This document shows positions 19,142 to 29,221 of a stretch of DNA of 64,000 bases, piece by piece (the stretch's first letter is position 1; each line of letters begins with the position of its first letter). A program made the position numbers and the translations under genes. This stretch comes from DATAWK01 sp036267255. GTDB taxonomy: Bacteria > Acidobacteriota > Terriglobia > Terriglobales > Acidobacteriaceae. The notes under the pieces are model-generated. The model saw only the letters and a program-made list of their open reading frames with translations, was not told the origin of the DNA and did no database searches. The DNA lies in assembly GCA_036267255.1 (NCBI GenBank), contig DATAWK010000043.1, positions 248,001-312,000 of the forward strand, read 5' to 3'.

Positions 19142-19966
19142 ATGAGCCAGTCAGAAATCAGCAAAGTTCGATTTTTCGGAAAAGTCGCAATTGTTACTGG
19201 TGGCTCGACTGGAATCGGATACGCAACGGTGGAGAAATTGTGCCGCGACGGCGCCTGCGTTGTATTTACAGGTCTGGAACCAGACTTAGGTACCGAGGCT
19301 GAGAAACAGTTGCTCGCTGCTGGATGGGACGTGCTGTTTCTGGCTGGGGATATGGCTGACGAGACATTTTCTGAAAGGATAGTCAACGAAACCATCGCTC
19401 GCTTTGGAAGGATCGACTACCTTGTGAACAATGCTTTTTCGTTCCTTGCCAAGGGAGCGGAGGCTACTGTTGTGGATTGGCACCGGGTATTCGATGTTGG
19501 TCCGATTGCATATGCCCGAATGGCTAGCCTTGCGGCGGAGCAAATGCGCAAGACGGGTGGAGGCGCAATTGTAAATCTATCGAGCATTTCCGCCTTTGTT
19601 GCACAACCAAAGCGGTGGACCTACAACGCTGCAAAAGGAGCAGTGCACACATTGACGAAGTGCATGGCGCTCGATCTGGCTCCGTACAGAATACGGGTAA
19701 ACAGCGTAAGTCCAGGATGGATTTGGACGCGTGAAGTGTTGAGGGCTGCAGCGGGAGATCGAGAACGCTGGGAGCCGATCTGGGGCCGTTTTCACATGCT
19801 GGAACGATGCGGAAATCCCGAGGAAGTAGCCGCTGCAATTCTGTTCCTGTTAAGCGACGAAGCTTCGTTCATTACTGCAGCAGATCTTCCTGTGGATGGC
19901 GGTTACCAGGGCCTGGGCAGTGAAGGTATCGGGCGTGATAGTCAATTCGCAGGTTCACAGTACTAG
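19142..19966 (+). CDS. Short-chain dehydrogenase/reductase (second in locus)
   Basis: 274 residues. TGGSTGIG (19-26), Ser148, Tyr161 and Lys165 (TYNAAKG) and a C-terminal VDGGY. The usual NNAG reads NNAF (96-99), a mild departure. Members with this layout oxidise sugars or reduce keto-sugars. It may be an L-rhamnose or related sugar 1-dehydrogenase given the neighbours, but motif reading cannot settle it. It lies 162 bp after the GH78 gene and 80 bp before the zinc dehydrogenase, so the three may share a transcript. Confidence 0.85.
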   Translation: MSQSEISKVRFFGKVAIVTGGSTGIGYATVEKLCRDGACVVFTGLEPDLGTEAEKQLLAAGWDVLFLAGDMADETFSERIVNETIARFGRIDYLVNNAFSFLAKGAEATVVDWHRVFDVGPIAYARMASLAAEQMRKTGGGAIVNLSSISAFVAQPKRWTYNAAKGAVHTLTKCMALDLAPYRIRVNSVSPGWIWTREVLRAAAGDRERWEPIWGRFHMLERCGNPEEVAAAILFLLSDEASFITAADLPVDGGYQGLGSEGIGRDSQFAGSQY

Positions 19967-20046
19967 TGGTTTTAAAGACTATGGCGGAAGAAATATTAAG
20001 TTAGTGAGCTTGATCTTAGATTTTGAAGCAGTATTGCAGGATACCT

Positions 20047-21063
20047 ATGAGAGCACTCTACTACCCTTCTTGGCAGAATATTAAAGTGGTCCAGGATCTA
20101 CCCACTCCCACTCCCGGTTGTGGTGAGGCTCTTGTTCGCGTCTCCCACTGCGGCATCTGCGGTTCCGAACTAGAGACTTTTCAAACTCAAAATGCTCGAC
20201 GGACGCCGCCGTTAATTATGGGACATGAGTTCTGCGGTCATATTGAGGATGTAAATGGCACAAAGTCCACTTGGAGCGGCGGACGTGTCATTGCGCACGC
20301 GGTGATCCACTGTGGGAACTGCCCAGCGTGCCTTCGAGGTGACACAAACCTCTGCAGTTGCAGACAAATCTTCGGAATGCACCGACCCGGTGGATTTGCT
20401 GAATATGTCGTTGTTCCCGAACGGGTCTTAATTCCCTGGCCAGAGACGATGCCGGGAGCAACCGCCGTGTTTGCAGAACCGCTCGCTAACGGTATTAATG
20501 CGATGCGTCAAGGACCCCATGCGAGAAAATCACGAGTTGTAGTCATTGGAGCAGGGCCGATCGGCCTCATGTGCGTGCTAGCCGCGAAGCACATTCATAG
20601 ATCTATCGTCGTGGTATCGGACCTCGTACCTGAACGATTAGACGCCGCTAGGATTGTCGGGGCCGACGTAACCGTTCACGCTGCGAAGCAGAACTTGGTA
20701 AATATGGTTCGAGATTACTGGTCGAATGATGGCGTGGAATTTGTGATTGATGCGGTTGGTAGCTCAGAGACCAAGCGCCTTTCCCTTGAACTCGTACAGC
20801 CAGGAGGAATGGTGGTGTGGGTCGGGCTTCACCAAGACCAGATGAGCCTCAGCAGCTACGCTCTGACTCTCGGGCAAAAATGCGTTTCCGGCTCCTACTC
20901 GGGCTCGATGCAGGACATACTGGATGCAACCAAACTACTCGACTCCGGAATTCTCAACACCAGCTGGGTTACGCAGTATCCACTGGAACACGGCGAAGTG
21001 GGCTTTCGTCATATGCTGCTTGGCAAAGGACGCCACATTAAAGGAGTTCTGGATTGCAACTAA
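20047..21063 (+). CDS. Zinc-dependent medium-chain alcohol/polyol dehydrogenase
   Basis: 338 residues from the ATG at 20047, which gives the standard MDR N-terminus MRALYYPSW. Catalytic zinc site: Cys in HCGICGSE and His-Glu in MGHEF. The structural zinc Cys cluster is CGNCPACLRGDTNLC. The Rossmann motif is VIGAGPIGLMC with a following acidic turn (SDLV) favouring NAD. It resembles sorbitol/threonine-dehydrogenase-type MDRs acting on sugar alcohols or sugar acids. Placed after an SDR in a rhamnose-type locus, it may oxidise a downstream intermediate (inference). Confidence 0.87.
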   Translation: MRALYYPSWQNIKVVQDLPTPTPGCGEALVRVSHCGICGSELETFQTQNARRTPPLIMGHEFCGHIEDVNGTKSTWSGGRVIAHAVIHCGNCPACLRGDTNLCSCRQIFGMHRPGGFAEYVVVPERVLIPWPETMPGATAVFAEPLANGINAMRQGPHARKSRVVVIGAGPIGLMCVLAAKHIHRSIVVVSDLVPERLDAARIVGADVTVHAAKQNLVNMVRDYWSNDGVEFVIDAVGSSETKRLSLELVQPGGMVVWVGLHQDQMSLSSYALTLGQKCVSGSYSGSMQDILDATKLLDSGILNTSWVTQYPLEHGEVGFRHMLLGKGRHIKGVLDCN

Positions 21064-21153
21064 GAGTTTTCGCGCAAGGCGCATACCTGGTTTATAGCGC
21101 GGAGACTGTCGTGCTCATATACTGCATCCGTCCACAACCAAATCGCCGGTACG

Positions 21154-22931
21154 GTGTTGCGTACGCTTGCTCAAAAGCGAAAAGGTGATCGATTGCGTAA
21201 CTATGCGAACACTTTACTGGATGCATCCTTCAACCGCCGGAAATTTCTCGCCTGCTCCGCAGCCACTGCGATAACGCTGTTCCGGCCATTGCCGAAAGTG
21301 CTGTGGGCCAATGGGGTTGAACCCAATAGCCAGCAACCCACTCAAGAGTCCGTAGCGACTGCCTTTCGCGTGGCGAAGCCAATCTGGCCGGATGGCCGCG
21401 AAACAGAAATGAATCTTTTCGTAGGATTTCGCGCCGTCTTCAATCTTCCTCCAGGGAAACAGGCCTTTCTGCGCGTAGCGGCATCCACTTTGTACCGGAC
21501 CTTTGTGAATGGAAAGTTCCACGCGTGGGGACCCGCTCGCGGACCTCACGGCTACTATCGCGTCGATCTCTGGGAGATTACACCATTGCTTGCCAAGGGT
21601 ACCAACCTGATGGCCATTGAAGTTGCAGGCTACAACATTAACAGTTATTGGATACTGAACCAACCCTCTTTTCTGCAAGCCGAGGTAGTTACCGACACGG
21701 AGGTTCTTGCTTCCACCGGAGGAGATGTTCGTCTTTTTGAAGCGGCGATTCTTTCTGAACGCGTGCGCAAAGTACAACGTTATTCCTTCCAGCGCGCATT
21801 TTCTGAAGTTTATCGTCTGGAGCCCGCCACCACAGCATGGCGCACGCAACCCAAGGCACAGTTTAAAAGGGTCAACTGTATCGCCTCCGAAGCACGCAAA
21901 TTGATTCCACGCAGGGTTCCCTATCCCGTATTCGCAAAGCGTCAACCGGAAAAATTAACGTCCCAAGGATTATTTGCCAGCGATATCCACGTCCAGAATT
22001 TATACAGAGGCCGTTCTCTTACTGAAATAGGCCCACTACTCCTCTGCTTCCACGAGTCCGAGTTGGAAGTGATCCCGTTCCTGGAGCTTCAAAAAATCGC
22101 CACCACCGCAAATCATAGCGTGAACGCCTTGTACCGTTGGGACCAGCCACTCCCGCTCATTGCCGGCCAGTTTTGGATTTTGGCACAGAACTGAGCGGAT
22201 TCGTAGCTGCCCGCGTGAAAGTCCGTACAAGAACCAGGCTTTACCTGACATTTGACGGGATGCTAACCAACGGCGACGTAGACTTCAAACGTCTTGGGTG
22301 CGTTAATATCGTCGCCTATACCCTAGAGCCAGGCACTTACAACCTGGAAGCCTTCGAGCCTTATTCGCTGCGCTTCCTGAAACTGATGGTGATGGATGGA
22401 GATTGTGAAGTCGATGACGTCTTCCTTCGCGAGTATGCTGCTCCCGATGTATGGTCTGCTCATTTTGAATCCAGCGATGAAGGATTAAACCAGCTGTTTG
22501 CAGCGGGGAGGGAAACTTACCGCCAGAATGCAGTGGGCCTCTTTACGGATTGCCCTTTCCGTGAGCGCGCTGGCTGGTTGTGCGATAGCTACTTCACGGC
22601 ACAAGTGGCTCCCATGTTGAGCGGGCATACGAAAGTCGAGAAAAACTTTTTTGAAAACTTCCAGTTACCCAATCACTTTGCGCATCTTCCCTCAGGGATG
22701 TTACCCATGTGCTATCCATCCGACCATTACAATGGCGTGTTTATCCCAAATTGGTCTCTTTGGTTCCTGCTTCAATTGGAGCAGTACAGCAAACGCAGTG
22801 GAGATCGCGATTTGGTTGAGGCACTGCGTCCACGGGTCCTGAGCCTACTCGAATACTTCAGGCCATTGCAATCCACGATCAAGGAGATGAAGGAACTCTA
22901 TCCACCCTTAGTATGTCATCCCATTGAATGA
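21154..22931 (+). pseudogene. GH78-like exported protein, frameshifted and C-terminally truncated
   Basis: The first frame (to 22194) carries a Tat signal (NRRKFLACSAATAI) and rhamnosidase-type beta domains (FRVAKPIWPDGRETEMN, RTFVNGKFHAWGPARGPHGY). The second frame (from ~22137) continues with FGTELSGFVAARVKV, then the start of the helical catalytic domain (TDCPFRERAGWLCDSYFT) and stops at 22931. The two frames join near 22137-22190, so one indel explains the break. The rest of the catalytic barrel and the C-terminal sandwich are missing. It is probably inactive. A sequencing error could explain the frameshift but not the missing end. Confidence 0.8.
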
Positions 22932-23165
22932 AGACACACGATCCTAATATCTGCATAATTAACCGGTCGTTCAAATTAGCGCTGCCTATAGAAACAACAC
23001 AGATCCTGCGATGCGGAAATTCGTTGGATGTCGCCATTTTTTCCACCTCGAACACAGTATGCCAATGAGTGAAACCTGCAAGACAGAGACGGCGAAAATT
23101 GTTTCCGACACTCCATCAACTGCATGATTTTTCTACAGCAAATGTAATTTTGAGGTCAGTCGAAT

Positions 23166-25091
23166 ATGTTTGTTGGCATTCTCCGGCGAGTTCTTTATGC
23201 GTGCATGTTCGCAGGCGCAATCTTTTTTGTTCCATCATCGGGGCTGGCTCAGGTCCGTGAGCAGACAGTCCAACCGTATCCTCAGAATGCAGGAGCCTCG
23301 CAGGCGTCGCAGGGCGGTTCGGCGACAGGAGGAGTCTTCGCGCCTGTTCTCGATTCTGAGAAACGGCCTATCACCGCTGGGGGGTTTGTTAAAAGCGGGC
23401 CAATCATTTTCGAGGACGTTTCAAAAAAGGCCGGCTTAACCACGTGGACTCATAAAATGGGAACTCCGAAAAAGAAATATATTTTGGAGACGATCGGTTC
23501 CGGTGTCTGCCTTCTTGACTATGACCGCGACGGTTGGCTCGACATTTTTCTAGTGAATGGCTCGACGTTCGATGCGTTGAGTGGAAAGACCAGCCCGCCA
23601 CACGCTGCTCTTTTTCACAATAACCATGACGGCACATTTACAAATGTTGCCGACATCGCGGGTGTGACAAATGACAGATGGGGATTTGGCTGCGCGGTCG
23701 GAGATTACAACAACGACGGCTGGCCCGATCTCTACGTTACGAACTTCGGAAAAAATCGGCTTTACCGCAACAACCACGACGGAACATTTACCGATGTTGC
23801 CGAGCAAGCGGGAGTCACGCTCGGTAACTGGTCCGCGGGGGCGAGCTTCGGCGACTATGACGGAGACGGGCGCTTAGACCTGTTTGTGCCTGGATATATC
23901 CACTGGGACAAGGAACATCCGGAATCGCTGGGAGGTGTTACAGACAATGGCTTCTGCCAGTTTCGCGGAGTCCATGTGATGTGTGGTCCGCGCGGTCTTC
24001 CGGGAGAACCCGATCATCTTTTTCATAACAATGGCGACGGGACATTCACGGACGTAAGTGTGAAAGCCGGGGTGAGCGATCCAGTTCATAATTACGGATT
24101 TTCTTCCACATTCGTGGACGTCAATAATGATGGGAAAGTCGATCTTGTCGTCACCGACGATTCGACCCCGAGTTATCTCTATATCAATAAAGGCGACGGC
24201 ACTTTTGAAGACACGAGTTATTACTCGGGTTTTGCGCTGAACCAGAATGCTCGCGAACAAGCCAACATGGGACTGGCGGTAGGGGATTACAGGAACAATG
24301 GCTTGGTCGATTTCTATACAGGGACCTTTTCAGACGACTACAAACCTCTCTTTGAAGACATGGGAAATGCCAGCTTTACTGAGATCGCCCCGCAGATGGA
24401 CATGGCCGACGCTACCTACCCTTTTCTTACCTGGGCGACAGAGTTTATTGATTACGACAATGACGGATGGAAAGATATTTTCCTGGCCAACGGTCATGTC
24501 TATCCCCAGGTGGATCAGCATAACTGGGGCACATCCTTTGCCGAACGGCCTCTACTTTTCCATAACGTCGACCATGGGAAAAAGTTTGTGCTTATGCCTG
24601 CCGTCGAGGGTACAGGCCTTGCCGATGTTATCCCAGCCCGAGGAGCGGCCTTCGGCGACCTTTTTAATGATGGCAAGATCGATGTCGTCATCAACTGTAT
24701 CGATCACACGCCTGTTCTGCTTCGCAATGTGAATCCTGATCATAACCACTGGGTGGAGCTTCAGCTTATTGAAGGTTCAAAAGGCCCCCGCGATGCGATT
24801 GGAGCCACGGTTTACCTGACCGCTGGAGGGATGCGACAGCGCGGCGATGTGATGAGTGGCGGCAGTTTTGAATCATCAAACTCTCAACGGCTTCATTTTG
24901 GCTTGGGACAAGCAACGACCGTAGATGATGTAGAAATCCACTGGCCCTATGGTCCCGTGGAACACGTTCATCTACCCAACGTTGACCGCATTTTCATGGT
25001 TGAAGAAGGCAAGGGCATTGTGCCCAGCGTATACGATCAGATCGCAAAAGATGCCGCAGCGCAGCACGGCGCACGACCGGCAGGAAACTAA
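23166..25091 (+). CDS. CRTAC1-family secreted protein (FG-GAP/VCBS repeats, ASPIC_UnbV domain)
   Basis: 641 residues. Signal peptide (residues ~1-28), then repeated FG-GAP calcium-binding blades with DYDRDGWLDIFLVNG-type motifs (for example DYNNDGWPDLYVTNFG, DYDGDGRLDLFVPGY). It ends in an ASPIC/UnbV domain (IGATVYLTAGG, LHFGLGQATTVDDVEIHWP). Likely an exported beta-propeller. It is followed 32 bp later by a multiheme-TPR cytochrome, a pairing seen in Acidobacteria and Planctomycetes. The role is unknown. Confidence 0.9.
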   Translation: MFVGILRRVLYACMFAGAIFFVPSSGLAQVREQTVQPYPQNAGASQASQGGSATGGVFAPVLDSEKRPITAGGFVKSGPIIFEDVSKKAGLTTWTHKMGTPKKKYILETIGSGVCLLDYDRDGWLDIFLVNGSTFDALSGKTSPPHAALFHNNHDGTFTNVADIAGVTNDRWGFGCAVGDYNNDGWPDLYVTNFGKNRLYRNNHDGTFTDVAEQAGVTLGNWSAGASFGDYDGDGRLDLFVPGYIHWDKEHPESLGGVTDNGFCQFRGVHVMCGPRGLPGEPDHLFHNNGDGTFTDVSVKAGVSDPVHNYGFSSTFVDVNNDGKVDLVVTDDSTPSYLYINKGDGTFEDTSYYSGFALNQNAREQANMGLAVGDYRNNGLVDFYTGTFSDDYKPLFEDMGNASFTEIAPQMDMADATYPFLTWATEFIDYDNDGWKDIFLANGHVYPQVDQHNWGTSFAERPLLFHNVDHGKKFVLMPAVEGTGLADVIPARGAAFGDLFNDGKIDVVINCIDHTPVLLRNVNPDHNHWVELQLIEGSKGPRDAIGATVYLTAGGMRQRGDVMSGGSFESSNSQRLHFGLGQATTVDDVEIHWPYGPVEHVHLPNVDRIFMVEEGKGIVPSVYDQIAKDAAAQHGARPAGN

Positions 25092-25123
25092 AAGTTCAGC
25101 AGCACTACAAACGGAAGCGCTTT

Positions 25124-27457
25124 ATGAAAAGCACGAGAGGACGGATATTCGCGGTCATGGTGGTGGTTGTGGTCACTGTGTTGACGCTGGGAATTGCTCC
25201 TGACAGAAGCTGGAGCCAGATGTCTCAGAGCTACACAGTCCAGGCGGCGCTGAAGGACAAAGCGGACCAAACGGTTCCGAAAGATACGACCTATCCAGCG
25301 GTTACCGGAAAGAGATGGAATCCGGAGGAGCGCCAGAAGTACTCGGAGATGATTCGTTCCACGTACAACTTTCGTTTCGGGAAGGATGCTCCCTTTGATC
25401 CCAGCAATGCCGCAGTGCAGGGCGGCGGTTTTATCCAGCCGGGCGCCTTTCCGAATGCGCAGTATTGCGCACACTGCCACCATGAGGCGTATCACGAGTG
25501 GCGGCAAGCGCTGCACTCAAACTCCTTCCGTGAGCCGTTCTACCGGACTAGCGTGAACATCCTGAACCGCACCAAGGGGATTGAGTTTTCGCGTCATTGC
25601 GATAGCTGTCACAATCCCATCGGACTGGTGTCGGGCGCGCTTACCGAAAACTCTCTGGTGAACCGGAAGTTTGACGAAGACGGCTTGACCTGCATGGTCT
25701 GCCACTCGATTCAGGGACTGAAGTCCACGGCCGGCAACGCAAGCTACATCATGAGCGTTCCGGCCGTGATGGTGGACGAGGAAGGGAAGCGCATTCCGGG
25801 TGAGGTTCCGTATGAAGAGATCATGACACATACGGACCGGCATGTCCGGGCCGTGATGCAGCCCTTTTATCGCACGCCGCAGTTCTGCGCCGCATGCCAC
25901 AAAGCAGACCTAAACGAGCATCTCAATGGCTTCAAGTTCATCAGTGCCTTCTCAACCTATGACGAATGGCAGAACTCCAAGTTCTCGCATCAGAATCCGC
26001 TGACTTTTTATACGGGCGACGTCAAGACCTGCCAGAACTGCCACATGAAGCGTGAACCTCTCGTACTGCCGGACTACGGGGCAAAGAATGGTACCTTTGC
26101 ATCGCACAGGTGGGCCGCAGGAAATACAGGAGTGCCATTTTATTATGGCTTCGATGAGCAGTTAGAGAAGACAAGCCAGTTTCTCCGGTCCGGAAACTAT
26201 TTGAATGTCGACATCTTCGGAATAAAGAAGATGAATGAAGAAAATCTCATTGGACCACTTGGTTCTGTCCCGTTTCGCATTGAGCCAAACGACATACTCG
26301 ACATATATGTCGTCATCCAGAATAAGAATATCGGGCATTCATTTATTCCCGAGATCCGAGACCTCTATCAGGCATGGGTTGAATTCCTGGTGAAAGACGC
26401 CAATGGCACGGTCATTTGTCGTAGTGGTTTTCTCAATCCGAACGGGATGCTGGATGCACGGGCACACAGCTTTACCACTCGACCCGTCGATGAAAATGGT
26501 GCATTTGTCGATAACCACGAAGTTTGGAAGATACATTCGGTTGCCTATGACAACACCATCCAATCGGGGCGATCGACATTGGTTCGATATCGCTTCCGCG
26601 TTCCTGCGGATGTCAAGGGGCCAATCACCATAACGGCGACAGTAAACTACCGCCATTTCCGAAAAAGCTATGTGGACAACGTACTTGGCAAAGACCATCT
26701 CCGTTATCCAGTAGTGCAGATTGCTTCGCGCAGCCGGACGTTGAACATTGGCGAGAATAAGCCGACTGCACCCGATCCGGAAGACAATCCAGACTGGATG
26801 CGCTGGAATAATCTTGGCATCGCATATTTCGATGAGCTGCAATATGCGGCCGCGGTGGAAGCATTTGACGAGGTTATCAAACTGAGACCGCGATATGCAG
26901 ATGCGTACACGAACATCGCTGTAGTCGAAATTCCATGGGAAAAATACGGCTCTGCATGGGAGAACCTGCAGAGGGCGTTGTCTCTACGCCCGAGCAACGC
27001 CCGCGCACTTTACTACGCCGCGTTGGTGGAAAGGCGGTCAGACTATCCCAAGGCAGAACTGGCCGATCTTCTGGAGGTGGTGAAACAGTATCCTCAATCG
27101 CGGGACGCCCGGCGTGAACTGGGCCTTACCTACTACCGGATGGGCGACAATCAAAAGGCCATGCAACAGTTCGAGGCGTTGCAGGCAATTGATCCGGACG
27201 ACCTGGCAGCGCACTATAACCTGTCTATTCTTTATCACCGGATGGGTATGACAAAAGATGCCGAGGAACAGCAGGCGTTGTTTATAACCGAGAAGATTAA
27301 CTCTGACGCACGCACTCTTTCGCTCGACTATCTCCGCAAGCATCCTGCGGTGGCCATAGAAAGCATTCCCTGGCATGTACATAACCTGCTTCCACCCAGC
27401 AACGGCGATTCCCTTCCGATGGCTGCGGAAATGAAGGCAGAAGAGACTCAAAAATGA
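25124..27457 (+). CDS. Pentaheme c-type cytochrome with C-terminal TPR domain
   Basis: 777 residues. Signal peptide (MKSTRGRIFAVMVVVVVTVL), then five heme motifs: CAHCH (115), CDSCH (159), CMVCH (189), CAACH (255) and CQNCH (302), as in cytochrome c-554-like multiheme proteins. A beta-rich middle section follows, then TPR repeats from ~residue 560 (WNNLGIAYFDELQYAAAVEAF, AHYNLSILYHRMGMTKDAEEQ). It would act in the periplasm or outer membrane as an electron-transfer hub that also binds proteins. The stop overlaps the next start (ATGA). It probably works with the CRTAC1 and cupredoxin neighbours. Confidence 0.9.
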   Translation: MKSTRGRIFAVMVVVVVTVLTLGIAPDRSWSQMSQSYTVQAALKDKADQTVPKDTTYPAVTGKRWNPEERQKYSEMIRSTYNFRFGKDAPFDPSNAAVQGGGFIQPGAFPNAQYCAHCHHEAYHEWRQALHSNSFREPFYRTSVNILNRTKGIEFSRHCDSCHNPIGLVSGALTENSLVNRKFDEDGLTCMVCHSIQGLKSTAGNASYIMSVPAVMVDEEGKRIPGEVPYEEIMTHTDRHVRAVMQPFYRTPQFCAACHKADLNEHLNGFKFISAFSTYDEWQNSKFSHQNPLTFYTGDVKTCQNCHMKREPLVLPDYGAKNGTFASHRWAAGNTGVPFYYGFDEQLEKTSQFLRSGNYLNVDIFGIKKMNEENLIGPLGSVPFRIEPNDILDIYVVIQNKNIGHSFIPEIRDLYQAWVEFLVKDANGTVICRSGFLNPNGMLDARAHSFTTRPVDENGAFVDNHEVWKIHSVAYDNTIQSGRSTLVRYRFRVPADVKGPITITATVNYRHFRKSYVDNVLGKDHLRYPVVQIASRSRTLNIGENKPTAPDPEDNPDWMRWNNLGIAYFDELQYAAAVEAFDEVIKLRPRYADAYTNIAVVEIPWEKYGSAWENLQRALSLRPSNARALYYAALVERRSDYPKAELADLLEVVKQYPQSRDARRELGLTYYRMGDNQKAMQQFEALQAIDPDDLAAHYNLSILYHRMGMTKDAEEQQALFITEKINSDARTLSLDYLRKHPAVAIESIPWHVHNLLPPSNGDSLPMAAEMKAEETQK

Positions 27458-27942
27458 GGTATTGGACTTATGTCTTGCTGCTGGCCATATTGCTGGCTCC
27501 TGCAATATGCAACGCAGAGGTCTCTTGCATGTGGATAAACATCGCTACGGCGACCGGCTTGCTGAATGGCCCCGTTAGCCTGCAGATGCATGATACTGCG
27601 GGAAATGGAGATGCTTGTTTATTTAGCTATCAGCACGAAGTCACTATGCGCGATCTGCGGATCGCAGTCCGCGATATGAAAGATCGAGACAAGGATATGA
27701 AGGTCTACGAATCTCAATGCAGATCGCGTATCGCACCCCTTAAAGGCATTGGCGATGAGGCAGTACTGTGCGGCGTTGATTCGCGCTCCTTGCATGGAGA
27801 ACAGGTAATCGGTTGGGTCCGCGACAAAATATTCGTCGTTCGCGTCGACACCAATGCAGGCAAAGACCCATATATGACAAGAGACATGCTTCAAGAAAAG
27901 GTAAAAAACGCTGCGGAACAAGTTGCGGGCAACCTATTTTAA
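27454..27942 (+). CDS. Small secreted protein of unknown function
   Basis: 162 residues with a clear signal peptide (YWTYVLLLAILLAPAICNAEVSC). The mature part has Cys pairs (C25 after the cleavage site, then ..DACLF.., ..ESQCRSR.., ..AVLCGVD..) that could form disulfides, and a core IGDEAVLCG typical of small periplasmic domains. The start overlaps the stop of the cytochrome gene by 4 nt, so the two are translationally coupled and probably act together. No named family was recognised. Confidence 0.75.
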   Translation: MRYWTYVLLLAILLAPAICNAEVSCMWINIATATGLLNGPVSLQMHDTAGNGDACLFSYQHEVTMRDLRIAVRDMKDRDKDMKVYESQCRSRIAPLKGIGDEAVLCGVDSRSLHGEQVIGWVRDKIFVVRVDTNAGKDPYMTRDMLQEKVKNAAEQVAGNLF

Positions 27943-27969
27943 CCGAGATGGATAGGATAATTTCGATCA

Positions 27970-28383
27970 ATGAAAAGTTCGGGTTCAATGCTCTACGCAA
28001 AAAAAGATCGAATCATAATGTTGCCCAAACGGGTATTCATCATTGCGGCGGTGATTTTGACTGTCATGGTTAGTCCGCTTCTCTCTCGCGGATACGCTGA
28101 AGCAAAAATATCGATTTTCACCATTCACGCAAGGCGCTATGAATTTCTACCGTCGGAGATCACCCTGAAAGTTGGACAGCGGGTCAAACTGATTTTTATA
28201 TCTGATGATATTACCCATGGGATTTCCGTGGAGGGGTTGTTACTTGACTTAAATATAAGAAGGAATAAACCCACAGAGATAGAGATAACTCCATCCAAGG
28301 CGGGAGATTTTGAAGGCGAATGTTCAAGATATTGCGGTGTTGGCCACGACAGGATGAAATTCTCCATTCATGTTGTGAATTAA
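27970..28383 (+). CDS. Stand-alone CuA-type cupredoxin (cytochrome oxidase subunit II-like)
   Basis: 137 residues. An N-terminal hydrophobic segment (FIIAAVILTVMVSPLLS) precedes a single cupredoxin domain. CuA ligands are all visible: His83 (DITHGIS), Cys118, Cys122, His126 and Met129 (CSRYCGVGHDRM). The residue that supplies a backbone carbonyl in COX2 is Arg here rather than Glu. It lacks the two-helix hairpin of true COX2, so it would be a secreted or single-anchor electron carrier. An ATG at 28018 would give a tighter signal peptide. It follows the multiheme operon by 27 bp. Confidence 0.85.
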   Translation: MKSSGSMLYAKKDRIIMLPKRVFIIAAVILTVMVSPLLSRGYAEAKISIFTIHARRYEFLPSEITLKVGQRVKLIFISDDITHGISVEGLLLDLNIRRNKPTEIEITPSKAGDFEGECSRYCGVGHDRMKFSIHVVN

Positions 28384-28422
28384 GGGTCATCTCTGCCGTT
28401 ATTTGACGAAAGGAGCAGGACA

Positions 28423-28737
28423 ATGACAAGTGAACTTCTCCACTCAGATAAATTGGTGTTTAGTGCATACTTGATCTGGATATCTGGTTCTCACTACAAC
28501 CCAACAGTAAGGATGCTGTTAGTGACGAACGCGAATATTCAAGCTGTGTATGAAGGATGGGGTTCATGGTCTATCTATAGATATTGGATAGGTCGGTTAT
28601 TGTATCCGGATGAACCGAAACTGAAATTGCGTCTTGCCAAGAAAATATTAGTGAGAAATAGGTTCGTATCTTTCCAGGAATTGCGGATTCCTCTTTACGA
28701 ACTTGCATCGCAGGGTTTCCATCGTGTGGATAGGTGA
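28423..28737 (+). CDS. Hypothetical 104-residue protein
   Basis: Supported mainly by a strong ribosome-binding site (GAAAGGAGCAGGACA before the ATG) and by its place 39 bp after the cupredoxin gene on the same strand. The N-terminal half has a hydrophobic stretch (LVFSAYLIWISG) and the C-terminal half is basic (LKLRLAKKILVRNRF). No family was recognised. It may be a chance frame. Confidence 0.4.
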   Translation: MTSELLHSDKLVFSAYLIWISGSHYNPTVRMLLVTNANIQAVYEGWGSWSIYRYWIGRLLYPDEPKLKLRLAKKILVRNRFVSFQELRIPLYELASQGFHRVDR

Positions 28738-28857
28738 CAACCCTCAACCTTGGCTTTTACGTTACACAATGCCCCGAAAATATATGTGAGAAAATGTGAT
28801 TATGGACAAGTGAGGTTGCTTCCAGGGAATTTCTATGGGGTTCAAGAGCGGCAATCG

Positions 28858-29221
28858 TTAACATCGATACCGGAGTGTCCGCATCATCACGAAGCGTGAT
28901 GCATGCGCTTTGGTGCCGAGCAAGGCGACCACGAGCCCCAGCGCTCCGCCAAGACCGGCTAGCAAAATGCTTTCGGTGAGAAGCTGGCGAATCACGCGCA
29001 TTTGACTGGCACCCAGTGCGGAACGAACTGCAAACTCTCTCTCGCGACTTAGAGAGCGTGCAAGCAGTAGATTTGCAACGTTTGCACATGCTATCAGCAG
29101 CAGGAAACTAACCGCACACAGAAGAGCTACAAGGAATGGCTGCACGTTGCCGGTTATATCTTCTTTCATGGGAACAAGCGTGGCATCTACACCCTTATTT
29201 GCTTGCGGGTAAGTTAAAGCT
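28858..29221 (-). pseudogene. ADOP/MacB-type ABC permease fragment (FtsX domain)
   Basis: About 120 residues read in frame from the right edge: YPQANKGVDATLVPMKEDITG, then the FtsX helix and cytoplasmic loop LLIACANVANLLLARSLSRER, EFAVRSALGASQMRVIRQLL and part of the next helix. The start of the protein and the last helices are missing. It abuts the FGE gene directly at 29220. It is a leftover of the large Acidobacteria-type ADOP permease. Confidence 0.8.

Noticed and set aside
25115..25122. AAGCGCTT just before the cytochrome gene start
   Set aside because: It overlaps the leader without the flanking TTA/TAA of the other boxes and belongs to a different gene set; probably chance.
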